This document shows positions 15,920 through 22,954 of a stretch of 64,000 nt of DNA, one piece after another. Within the stretch, counting starts at the first letter, position 1. Each line of letters opens with the position of its first letter. Where the stretch lies: the NCBI RefSeq assembly GCF_000717595.1, contig NZ_JNZO01000013.1:62001-126000 (forward strand), in the 5' to 3' direction. The DNA comes from Streptomyces flavochromogenes (GTDB lineage: Bacteria; Actinomycetota; Actinomycetes; Streptomycetales; Streptomycetaceae). Made by a program: the position numbers and the translations under genes. The notes below the pieces were generated by a model. That model made no database searches and had not been told where the DNA came from. It saw nothing but the letters and a program-made list of their open reading frames with translations.

Positions 15920-16351
15920 TCACTCGGGTTCGCGGTCGGCCGGCGGCAGCAGTGGTCCGAGGGGGCCCAGGTCGAGGTTGAGGTCCTGAAGCGTGAAGCC
16001 GTGCTCGACGCAGAGGTCGCTCAGCGTGTCGTGCAAGGCCATCAAGGTGGCGCCCAGTTCCTCCTCCTGGTCGTCGGTGAGGTCGCCGGCGTCGACCCGC
16101 CGCAGGGCCTGCCTCTCCATGAGCTGGCGCAGAAGTTCCACGACGGTGAGGACGAGTTTGAGGAGGTCCTCCTCGACCGACTCGCGGTCCGTCCGGATTC
16201 TGTGGGCGGGGCGGACGGGCTCGTCGGCGGGGGTGGGCGGCGCCTTCAGGAGGCGGAACGCGTCACCCAGGGCGGCGCCGACGCCCTCCAGGGGCGGGGA
16301 CGCGCTCGGGGGCCGCTTCCGCTCTCCGGGTGCCGGGCCGTGCCCGCTCAC
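15920..16351 (-). CDS. gvpK: Gas vesicle protein GvpK
   Basis: 143 residues. A Pro-rich head of about 40 residues precedes the GvpK domain, recognisable from RIRTDRESVEEDLLKLVLTV, QLMERQALRRVDAGDL and the C-terminal LGATLMALHDTLSDLCVEHG. GvpK is a minor, essential assembly factor of gas vesicles. The ATG overlaps the gvpS stop by four bases and it is the last gene of the operon. Confidence 0.92.
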   Translation of the reverse strand: MSGHGPAPGERKRPPSASPPLEGVGAALGDAFRLLKAPPTPADEPVRPAHRIRTDRESVEEDLLKLVLTVVELLRQLMERQALRRVDAGDLTDDQEEELGATLMALHDTLSDLCVEHGFTLQDLNLDLGPLGPLLPPADREPE

Positions 16352-16563
16352 GCCTGCCCCAGGCTGGGCGATCCGAGGGGATCCGCCTCTGAGCCGACGG
16401 ACACGATCAGAGCACGGAGGGAGACACGGACGAGGTCGATGTCGGCGATCGAGAGCACGATGTCGCCGGAGAGGACCACTCCCCCGCTCAGTAGCCTGTC
16501 GAGCAGGTCGATGAGGGCTACTTGACGGCCGGGCAGGGGGTCCGTGGGGTCGGCGACGCTCAT
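16348..16563 (-). CDS. gvpS: Gas vesicle protein GvpS (GvpA/J family)
   Basis: 71 residues with the compact GvpA/J/M/S fold: LIDLLDRLLSGGVVLSGDIV then SIADIDLVRVSLRALIVSVG. Compared with the shell protein it lacks the C-terminal extension and is likely a minor shell or nucleation component. It overlaps gvpL and gvpK by four bases each. The S name follows its position in the actinomycete order O-A-F-G-Y-Z-J-L-S-K as I recall it; sequence alone only proves the GvpA superfamily. Confidence 0.85.
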   Translation of the reverse strand: MSVADPTDPLPGRQVALIDLLDRLLSGGVVLSGDIVLSIADIDLVRVSLRALIVSVGSEADPLGSPSLGQA

Positions 16564-17420
16564 CGTGACGGTCCCTCCCGTGCGTCGCCGTGCGGGGCCG
16601 GCTCAGGGGGCGGCATCGCGAACGAGTACGGCGCCCACGGTCCGGTCACCTCGACACGCACGCCGTCGAGGTCCGCCGCCAGCGCCGCGAGCGCGGCGCG
16701 GAAGCTCTCGGTCCGGCCGTCCGGGACGAGGTAGGCGTCGTTGAGGACGTTCTCCTCGGGTCCCGCCAGTTCGCCGTGCTGCGCAGGATGGCGTACGCGG
16801 TAGGTGGTGAACCGGGAAACGAGGGCCTCGATACGTTGCGCCGCCTCTCGGGCATTGCGGTAGTGGCTCTCCTGAGCGCTGTGCTGGGCCCGACGGCGCC
16901 GCAGGTAGGCCTTGCCGGGGCTGAGCGTCGTGGTGCCCCCGGGGTCGGCGGCGCCGTCTCGGTCCTCGGAGGGCCCAGTGGACCTGATGTACAGCTTGAC
17001 GCCCCACTCGCTCCGGTCACGGAGCAGGGCGATTCTTTCGGCGAAGACGTGCCGCTGGGCGGCGAGTGCGCCGCGTGCCCGGTCGTCGTTCTCGTAGAGA
17101 GTGGCCAGCCGTAGCGGGAGGACGGTGTCGTGGCGGGCGATCGTCTGCACCACCTCGTGGTGGGCACGGGCGACGTCCTCCAGCCACTCCAGGTCCTCGA
17201 AGCGCGCCTTCAGCGTCCGTTCGTCGAACTCGTCCTGCGCGACCCGGCTGGTGACGAACGCAAGGGGGTCGGGGCGCTCCTCTCCCTCGGTCGGTGCGTG
17301 CTCGCCGAGGAGGGACACGAGGCTGCCGGACACCCCGCGGACGTCCGAGAGAGCCGCCCGCAGCCCCGGGGTGTCGGGTACCACGGCGTAGACGTAGGTG
17401 AGGCCCTCACGATCGATCAT
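16560..17420 (-). CDS. gvpL: Gas vesicle protein GvpL (GvpF/L family)
   Basis: 286 residues. A GvpF/L protein: N-terminal TYVYAVVPDT, the central helical block (FEDLEWLEDVARAHHEVVQT), VLPLRLATLYEN, and the terminal strand GPWAPYSF. These proteins bind the shell protein and help it enter the growing vesicle. It is longer than GvpF because of an insertion around SEDRDGAADPGGTT. Start and stop each overlap a neighbour by four bases, so translation is coupled. Confidence 0.92.
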   Translation of the reverse strand: MIDREGLTYVYAVVPDTPGLRAALSDVRGVSGSLVSLLGEHAPTEGEERPDPLAFVTSRVAQDEFDERTLKARFEDLEWLEDVARAHHEVVQTIARHDTVLPLRLATLYENDDRARGALAAQRHVFAERIALLRDRSEWGVKLYIRSTGPSEDRDGAADPGGTTTLSPGKAYLRRRRAQHSAQESHYRNAREAAQRIEALVSRFTTYRVRHPAQHGELAGPEENVLNDAYLVPDGRTESFRAALAALAADLDGVRVEVTGPWAPYSFAMPPPEPAPHGDAREGPSR

Positions 17421-17938
17421 GTGCTGCGCCTACGTCGTGCTGCCCCGCGGCGTGGTGTCGTCCCTTCGTCCAGGTCCTCGTCCGGCTCACCCTGCTCAAG
17501 ATCCTCGTCAGGCTCCGAGGCGGAGGTCTTGCGGGACGCGGCCCGCTCGTGGACCGTGTCCGTCTCCCGGTACGAGGGCGTCTCGGGTCCGTCGGCGGTC
17601 AGTGCGTCGCGCCGCAGCGCGTCCAGCTCGGCGCGGAGCCGGCGGTTCTCCTCCTCCAGGCGCCCTCCGGTGTGCTTCGAGGAGAGCGAGGGGTCGTGCT
17701 CCCACCAGTCGATGCCCATCTCCTTCGCCTTGTCCACGGAGGCGACCAGGATCCGCAGCTTGATCGTCAGCAGTTCGATGTCGAGCAGATTGATCCGGAT
17801 GTCTCCGGCGATGACGATGCCCTTGTCCAGGACGCGTTCGAGGATGTCCGCGAGGTTCGCGGAGGAGCTCGGCCCGTACGGCGACGGCAACGCCCTGGAC
17901 GGTACGGACCCGAAGCGGTCGGGCAGGGGATCAGACAC
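17417..17938 (-). CDS. gvpJ: Gas vesicle protein GvpJ with charged C-terminal tail
   Basis: 173 residues. The GvpA/J core is at about 27-75 (NLADILERVLDKGIVIAGDI then RINLLDIELLTIKLRILVAS). It is followed by a coiled region (EEENRRLRAELDALRRDAL) and a tail that is first acidic, then Arg-rich (RRGAARRRRS). GvpJ is a minor shell homologue thought to nucleate or cap vesicles. The tail is long for this family and resembles the one on GvpA here. It sits 21 bases after gvpG and overlaps gvpL by four bases. Confidence 0.9.
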   Translation of the reverse strand: MSDPLPDRFGSVPSRALPSPYGPSSSANLADILERVLDKGIVIAGDIRINLLDIELLTIKLRILVASVDKAKEMGIDWWEHDPSLSSKHTGGRLEEENRRLRAELDALRRDALTADGPETPSYRETDTVHERAASRKTSASEPDEDLEQGEPDEDLDEGTTPRRGAARRRRST

Positions 17939-17959
17939 GGCAGCGTCCTCGATTCCCGG

Positions 17960-18208
17960 TCATGGTTCGCGCGTACGGTGGGCGGTGATCTCCTCGAGCC
18001 GGTCGAGCAGCTCGTCCTCGCGGTGCCCGAACGTCTCCTCGTCTATCTCCCCCCGCACCAGCCGGTCCTCCAGTTCCGAGAGCTCCCGCCAGACGGGAGC
18101 CGGGTCGTAGTACTCCTCCTCGGCCTCGTCCAGCACTCTCTGGGCAACCCAGGTCACTCCGCGCACCGGAGCCAACGGGAGCGTGAACAGGGTTCCCAGC
18201 AGTCCCAT
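17960..18208 (-). CDS. gvpG: Gas vesicle protein GvpG
   Basis: 82 residues from ATG 18208, with GGAAGGAGGAAGA immediately upstream. It starts MGLLGTLFTLPLAPVRGVTW, the hallmark of GvpG, followed by an acidic helical C-terminus (ELSELEDRLVRGEIDEETF). GvpG is an essential accessory protein in vesicle assembly and interacts with GvpF/L. It lies 22 bases after gvpF. Confidence 0.92.
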   Translation of the reverse strand: MGLLGTLFTLPLAPVRGVTWVAQRVLDEAEEEYYDPAPVWRELSELEDRLVRGEIDEETFGHREDELLDRLEEITAHRTREP

Positions 18209-18230
18209 CGTCTTCCTCCTTCCGGGGGCG

Positions 18231-18947
18231 TCACTCCACGAAGCTGTAGGGCGGCAGCGGGCCACTCAGCCGGATCTCGATCCCGTCCCCGATCTGGCCG
18301 GCGAGGCTTGACTCCGCCGCCCGGAACTCTTCCCGCCGGTCGTCGGGGACCAGGAGTGAGAAGTTGAGGAAGTCCGCTCCGGAAGCCTGCCGAACGGTGT
18401 GCTCCCGAGCGAACGGCACGAGAGCCTCGACAAGCCCGGACGCCAGGGCCTCCTGCCGTTCCTGCACCTGCGCGGCAACCAGTTGGCCGAGGGTCAGCGG
18501 GAGCTGGGGATCCGGGTCTCCTGCGCGTATCCGCTCGTTGAGTTCTCGGGCTTCGGGAGTCTCGCTCAGAATCTGCCGCAGGAGCTCCTCCTCGTCCTGG
18601 GACGCTCGGACGTGGTACTCGGCGCACCCCCCGAGCCTCTCCAGATTGGCCAGATAGCCGTCGGCGCCCTTCAGGAGAACCTTCTCGATCGTCGGCTCGT
18701 CGGCGGCGGTGTATCCGAACTGCAGCGGAAGCACGGGCCCTCCGCGCATGAGGCGTTCCTGCACCTCCTGGTGAATCAGCAGATCGCGCCGCTTGGCCCG
18801 GATCTTCTCGGAGATGTCGCTCACCACGGCGCACAGCGGTCCGGAGGCGACGACGCGCACAGGAGCGGGCTCGGAGCCCACGCCGGACTGCTCATCGAGG
18901 TCGAGGGGGTGGTCCTCCGCGGTGATCGCGTAGACGTAGAGAGCCAT
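18231..18947 (-). CDS. gvpF: Gas vesicle protein GvpF
   Basis: 238 residues. A GvpF/L family protein with N-terminal MALYVYAITAEDHPL, PLCAVVSDIS, VLPLQFGYTA and C-terminal LSGPLPPYSFVE. GvpF is a minor component on the gas-facing side that binds GvpA. It begins three bases after the gvpA stop. Confidence 0.93.
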   Translation of the reverse strand: MALYVYAITAEDHPLDLDEQSGVGSEPAPVRVVASGPLCAVVSDISEKIRAKRRDLLIHQEVQERLMRGGPVLPLQFGYTAADEPTIEKVLLKGADGYLANLERLGGCAEYHVRASQDEEELLRQILSETPEARELNERIRAGDPDPQLPLTLGQLVAAQVQERQEALASGLVEALVPFAREHTVRQASGADFLNFSLLVPDDRREEFRAAESSLAGQIGDGIEIRLSGPLPPYSFVE

Positions 18948-18950
18948 GGG

Positions 18951-19418
18951 TCACTCCTTCTCCCGTCGTGCCGGGCGGCGGGCGGCGGGCCGTCGACGCC
19001 GGGGGACGGGCTCCTCCTCGGCCTCTTCCTCGTCCGGCTCCTCGTCATCACGGTTCGACTTCCCGGTGAGAGAATCCGTCACGGCCTCGACAGCACCGGT
19101 GAGGGCGCCCTTGGACTTGCCGCGGGCCCCGCCCTCCATCATGCCGCCGACGACTTCCGGCAGCTGAGCCGGAGCCTTGCGGCCGGCTTCGAGGTCGAGC
19201 CTGTTGCACGCCTCCGCGAAGCGGAGGTACGTGTCCACGCTGGCCACCACGATCCGGGCATCGATCTTGAGAATCTCGATCCCGACCAGTGAGACGCGGA
19301 CGAAGATGTCGATCACCAGGCCACGATCCAGGATGAGTTCCAGGACGTCGTAGAGGCTGCCTGTGGAGCCGCCACCGCCCCTGCTGACGGCGCTGCCGCT
19401 CTGCGGCACCATGGTCAT
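18951..19418 (-). CDS. gvpA: Gas vesicle shell protein GvpA with polyampholyte tail
   Basis: 155 residues from ATG 19418 (AGGAGG four bases upstream); ATG 19412 is an alternative with ten-base spacing. The GvpA core lies at about 20-75: [20 protein letters not shown] then [20 protein letters not shown]. Classical GvpA is about 70 residues and very conserved because it forms the rib wall. Here 80 further residues follow, including an acidic run ([14 protein letters not shown]) and a basic end ([16 protein letters not shown]). Actinomycete GvpA proteins are often longer, but a strongly bipolar tail on the shell subunit is notable. Confidence 0.92.
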   Translation of the reverse strand: MTMVPQSGSAVSRGGGGSTGSLYDVLELILDRGLVIDIFVRVSLVGIEILKIDARIVVASVDTYLRFAEACNRLDLEAGRKAPAQLPEVVGGMMEGGARGKSKGALTGAVEAVTDSLTGKSNRDDEEPDEEEAEEEPVPRRRRPAARRPARREKE

Positions 19419-19447
19419 GGCGCCTCCTTCCGTCGGCCGAACCGAGA

Positions 19448-19810
19448 TCAGAACGGCCGATCGATCGTTCCTCGGGTATAGCGGCGGGTTCGCTCGAAGG
19501 AGATCAACGTGCCTTCCTCGTCCAGCGAGACCCGGTAGCTGGCCAGCACGCTCGTCGTGTCGGGGATCCTTTCGAGTTCCAGTACCTCCACCTGCGCCTC
19601 CCACCCCGAATCGGTGGGCTTGAGCGAGGAGACGGACTCGGGAAGTCTGCCGAGCAGTTTCGCGAGTTGCTCGGTGGCCGAACTCATGGCCGAGCCCGGA
19701 TCCACGGCCTTCGCCCGGCTCGACGACGGCTTCCGCCGTGCAGGTGGGCGCTTCTCGCCGGAAGCGCGCGAGGCGCTACGTCGAGGCCGATCCGGATCCA
19801 CAGTGCCCAT
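19448..19810 (-). CDS. gvpO: Gas vesicle protein GvpO
   Basis: 120 residues from ATG 19810. A basic Ser/Arg/Lys-rich head (about 1-38) precedes the GvpO domain ([20 protein letters not shown], then [20 protein letters not shown], ending [11 protein letters not shown]). GvpO is needed for vesicle formation in haloarchaea and leads the actinomycete operon. It is the first gene, 29 bases before gvpA. Confidence 0.92.
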   Translation of the reverse strand: MGTVDPDRPRRSASRASGEKRPPARRKPSSSRAKAVDPGSAMSSATEQLAKLLGRLPESVSSLKPTDSGWEAQVEVLELERIPDTTSVLASYRVSLDEEGTLISFERTRRYTRGTIDRPF

Positions 19811-19834
19811 GGCGCTCCACAAGACGGATACCAA

Positions 19835-19880
19835 CTAAAGGTTAGAATTTCATGATATAGGGACATACGCCATGTCCGGG
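19835..19880. promoter_or_regulatory. AT-rich patch with palindrome between divergent gas vesicle units
   Basis: This is one of the few AT-rich stretches in the window, placed between gvpO and the divergent gvpY-like gene. It includes a perfect GGACAT-five-ATGTCC inverted repeat (19861-19877) next to a run around GATATAG. It is the obvious place for the divergent promoters, but no certain -35/-10 set could be assigned. Confidence 0.5.
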
Positions 19881-20011
19881 AGAACGGGCAACACCCCACC
19901 GCCCCAACGGGGCGTCCTCACGCGTCCTCAGAGGGACGCGCGACCTGATCCAGGGACGTCCCGAGCGGGCAGCGGAGCGGCCCGCAGGCGCCCGGTGAAG
20001 GGACAAGGGCC

Positions 20012-21145
20012 ATGGAGGACACGACCAAGATCGCCCTGGCAGCCGCGGTGGCGGGCGGTTACGTACTCGGACGGACGAAGAAGGCTCGCTTCGCGTTCAC
20101 CGTCGCGACCTACCTCGCGGGGCGGCGATTCGGCCTCGAGCCGGGACAGCTCCTCACACAGGGGCTCACCAAGCTCAAGGACGTACCCCAAATCGCCGAG
20201 ATGGGGGAGCAGTTGAAGGGCGAGGCTCTGAACGCCGGCCGCCAGGCTTTCACCGCGGCGGCCAACCGCCGGCTGGCCGACCTCGCCGACTCCCTCCACG
20301 AGCGGACGCTCGCCATCGGCAGCGGCGGCAGTGACCAGGAGGACGAGGAGGAGGGCGCGGAAGCAGACGAACGGTACGACGAGGACGACGAATGGGAGCC
20401 CGAGGAGGAGGAAGAGGAACCCGAGTACGAGGAGGCCAGGGAAGACGAAGAGGCGTGGGAGGAGGAAGAGGAGCCCGAAGAGGAGCCCGAGGAAGAGGCG
20501 GAGGAGCCCGAGGAGCAGGAGGAGGAAGAGGCGGAGGAACCCGAGGAGCAGGAGGCGGAGGAACCCGAGGAGCAGGAGGAGGAAGAGGAACCCGAGGAAG
20601 AGGAGGCCGAGGCCGAGCCGGAGAAGCCACGCCGACGCCGGTCCCCCAGCCCGTCGTCCCGCTCACGGTCGGCGGAAGGCACCGCATCCCGTCCGCGATC
20701 ATCCGCCGGGTCCCGTACCCGCAAGGCGGCCCAAGGGCGCAGCAGGACGTCACCGGCGAAGAAGACCACGCCGTCGGCCCGGAAACCCGCCGGGGCGGCC
20801 AAGAAGACCGGAGCGTCCGGCACGACAGAGAAGGCGGCACCCGCCAAGCGGTCGGCGTCGAGCCGGAGTACAGCGAAGAAGGCCACGCCTGCGAAGAAGG
20901 CCACACCTGCCAAGAAGGCCGCTCCCGCCAAGAAGACCGCAAGCGCCAAGAAGACCGCCGCCGCACCGGCGAAGAAGACCGCAGCGAAGAAAACCACGGC
21001 ACGCGCGCCGGCGACGAAGAAGACAGCCACACGCAAGCCCGCCGCGAAGAAGACAGCCACACGCAAGCCCGCGGCGAAGAAGACGGCCGCACGCAAGACC
21101 GCGGCGAAGAAGACCACGGCACGCAAGCCGTCGACGCGGAGGTAG
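20012..21145 (+). CDS. GvpY-like protein fused to acidic and histone-H1-like tails
   Basis: 377 residues. Residues 1-105 are the conserved part: a hydrophobic N-terminus (ALAAAVAGGYVLGRTKKARF), then helices ending RRLADLADSLHERTLAI. Similar proteins accompany Streptomyces gas vesicle loci and are sometimes mislabelled DNA primase. Residues about 106-205 are almost pure Glu/Asp; residues about 206-377 are Lys/Ala/Pro/Thr repeats (AAKKTATRKPAAKK type) like histone H1 or HU C-tails. The result is a strongly bipolar protein that could bind DNA, RNA or the vesicle surface. It sits three bases before the SRPBCC gene and is divergent from the gvpO operon. The role is unknown. Confidence 0.8.
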   Translation: MEDTTKIALAAAVAGGYVLGRTKKARFAFTVATYLAGRRFGLEPGQLLTQGLTKLKDVPQIAEMGEQLKGEALNAGRQAFTAAANRRLADLADSLHERTLAIGSGGSDQEDEEEGAEADERYDEDDEWEPEEEEEEPEYEEAREDEEAWEEEEEPEEEPEEEAEEPEEQEEEEAEEPEEQEAEEPEEQEEEEEPEEEEAEAEPEKPRRRRSPSPSSRSRSAEGTASRPRSSAGSRTRKAAQGRSRTSPAKKTTPSARKPAGAAKKTGASGTTEKAAPAKRSASSRSTAKKATPAKKATPAKKAAPAKKTASAKKTAAAPAKKTAAKKTTARAPATKKTATRKPAAKKTATRKPAAKKTAARKTAAKKTTARKPSTRR

Positions 21146-21148
21146 GTC

Positions 21149-22243
21149 ATGGCAACCGAAGACCGAGACCGCACCGAGGCGCCCCAGTCCGGGCTGGACC
21201 GACTGCTCAGCGAACTGGGCGGGTTCCTCACCGCGCAGACCGGCCAGCTGGCCGACAAAGCCTCGGACAAACTCGGGGACGTCACGGACCAGCTGAACGA
21301 CGTGGCGGAGAACGGCGGCAAACTGACAGACATCGGCGGGCGATTGCTGAAAGGTGACTCCCCCGTCAAGGCCGTGGCAGGCCAGGCACTCGGGGGACTG
21401 AAAGACAAAGTCACCGACGCCGCCTCCAATTTGTTCGGCAAGGGCAAAGGCAAGCGGAAGAGCGGTACTCAAAAAATCACCAGCATCGTCGAGACCGTCG
21501 ACGTGGGCGCCCCCCTGCGCAGGGTCTACAACCACTGGACCCAGTACGAGGACTTCAGCGGGTTCACCAAGGGCGTCCGGAACGTCTCGCAGGGCGACGA
21601 GACCACCAGCGACTGGAAGGTCAAGGTGGGTCCCTCGACCCGCAGTTGGAAGGCAACGGTCCAGGAACAGGTCCCCGACGACCGCATCATCTGGACCTCC
21701 GACGGCGCAAAGGGTTCCACCCGGGGCTGCGTCAGCTTCCACGAGCTGGGCCCGTCGCTCACCCGGATCCTGCTCACCGTCGAGTACTACCCCTCCGGTC
21801 TCTTCGAGAAGACGGGCAACATCTGGAAGGCGCAAGGCCGGCGTCTCCGGCTGGACCTGAAGCACTTCCGCCGCCACGTCACCCTCACCGATGACGAACC
21901 CGAGGGCTGGCGCGGTGAGATCCGCGACGGCGAGGTGGTGCGCTCGCACGAAGAGGCACTCGAGGAGGAGGGCGAAGCCGACGGGGACGAGGAAGGCGGT
22001 GAGGAGGAGGAAGGCCGGCCTGAGGACGAGTACGAGGACGACGAGGGACGTGAGGAGGAGTACGACGAGGACGAGCCGGAAGACGCGTACGAAGAGGACG
22101 ACGAGAGCGAGCCGGAAGACGAGGAGTACGAGGACGACGCCGAGGGTTACGAGGACGACGAGGAGGACGAGGAGGACGAGGAGGACGAGGAGGACGAGGA
22201 GGACGAGGACCGGACCACGGGTCGGCGACGACGTGGCCGCTGA
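21149..22243 (+). CDS. SRPBCC protein with acidic tail (GvpZ-like)
   Basis: 364 residues. About 1-105 is an amphipathic helical region (LADKASDKLGDVTDQLNDVA). About 106-255 is an SRPBCC/START-like cyclase-dehydrase domain with VYNHWTQYEDFSGF and GCVSFHELGPSLTRILLTVE. From 260 on the chain is mostly Asp/Glu with Tyr. SRPBCC domains have a deep hydrophobic pocket for lipids or polyketides. Paired with the GvpY-like gene three bases upstream, it is probably an accessory of the gas vesicle locus. It resembles the 47691-48221 protein. A strong terminator follows the stop. Confidence 0.82.
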   Translation: MATEDRDRTEAPQSGLDRLLSELGGFLTAQTGQLADKASDKLGDVTDQLNDVAENGGKLTDIGGRLLKGDSPVKAVAGQALGGLKDKVTDAASNLFGKGKGKRKSGTQKITSIVETVDVGAPLRRVYNHWTQYEDFSGFTKGVRNVSQGDETTSDWKVKVGPSTRSWKATVQEQVPDDRIIWTSDGAKGSTRGCVSFHELGPSLTRILLTVEYYPSGLFEKTGNIWKAQGRRLRLDLKHFRRHVTLTDDEPEGWRGEIRDGEVVRSHEEALEEEGEADGDEEGGEEEEGRPEDEYEDDEGREEEYDEDEPEDAYEEDDESEPEDEEYEDDAEGYEDDEEDEEDEEDEEDEEDEDRTTGRRRRGR

Positions 22244-22254
22244 TGGCGACGCTC

Positions 22255-22305
22255 GGTAGTCGAAGGGAGGAGCGGCCCCTCGGGCCGCTCCTCCCTTCGA
22301 CTACC
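22255..22305 (+). terminator. Perfect 23-bp stem terminator
   Basis: GGTAGTCGAAGG... (22255-22277) pairs without mismatch with 22283-22305 around loop CCTCG. It begins 12 bases after the SRPBCC stop and ends 30 bases before the convergent CsbD gene, so it can stop transcription from both sides. There is no U tract. Confidence 0.9.
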
Positions 22306-22335
22306 GCTCGCCGACCGTCGCGATCGCGGGCCGAG

Positions 22336-22509
22336 TCAACGCTTGAAAGCGTCCTTGACCTTTTCTCCGGCCTGCTTCATGTCGCCTTCGACCTGCTCGG
22401 CACGGCCCTTCATCTCCAGGCTCTCGTTGCCGACGGCCTTACCAGTGGTCTCCTTCACCTTGCCCTTGGCCGTTTTCGTCACGTTCTTGGCCTTCTTGCC
22501 TCCGGCCAT
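22336..22509 (-). CDS. CsbD-like stress miniprotein
   Basis: 57 residues from ATG 22509, with GGAAGGTGAAG upstream. The typical CsbD pattern is present: KAKNVTKTAKGKVKETTGKA, ESLEMKGRAEQVEGDMKQ, ending VKDAFKR. CsbD of Bacillus is a SigB-controlled general-stress protein of unknown biochemistry. It is downstream of and parallel to a second copy of the same size. Confidence 0.88.
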   Translation of the reverse strand: MAGGKKAKNVTKTAKGKVKETTGKAVGNESLEMKGRAEQVEGDMKQAGEKVKDAFKR

Positions 22510-22536
22510 GATCTTCACCTTCCCATGCCTTGTCCA

Positions 22537-22556
22537 GGCCTCGAAAAAACGAGGCC
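22537..22556 (-). terminator. Short hairpin between the two CsbD genes
   Basis: GGCCTCG (22537-22543) and CGAGGCC (22550-22556) enclose a six-base A run (six T on the minus strand). It lies downstream of the 22608-22781 gene and upstream of the 22336-22509 gene, suggesting separate or attenuated transcription. Confidence 0.6.
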
Positions 22557-22607
22557 CGCGTGAGTCCGCTGCCCGGAATACGGGCATGCATGCAACTCCG
22601 GACCGGA

Positions 22608-22781
22608 TTATTTCTTGAAGAAGTCCTTACCCTTCTCCTTCCGCTCACGGGCCTTTCCGCGGACCCCCAGAGCAGCACCCTTGGCCTCCGTGCTCTTGTC
22701 ACCCCGCATATGAGCCGTCTTCTGCACGGCTTTACCGATGATCTGCTCGGCCTTCGCCTTGGCCTTCTCCTTGGCACTCAT
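22608..22781 (-). CDS. Second CsbD-like miniprotein
   Basis: 57 residues from ATG 22781 with GAGGAG six bases upstream. Translation gives SAKEKAKAKAEQIIGKAVQK, then THMRGDKSTEAKGAALGVRG-like segments and a KEKGKDFFKK end. The spacing of Lys/Glu/Gly residues matches the neighbouring CsbD protein, so this looks like a diverged tandem duplicate. It is easily missed because it is below the usual ORF cut-off. Confidence 0.8.
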   Translation of the reverse strand: MSAKEKAKAKAEQIIGKAVQKTAHMRGDKSTEAKGAALGVRGKARERKEKGKDFFKK

Positions 22782-22954
22782 CACTCACTCCTCACACGCT
22801 CACACCAGACCGCCTACCCTCGGCGCCGGCGAAGAATCGGAACACCGGCACCCAGCCCCGTTCCGGCGTGCGCCGACAACCGGGGCTCCCCCTGGGCCGG
22901 GCTGCCTCGGGCGCAGCACGCTTGGCCCCGTCCATCCGGGACAGACGGCCCCAC

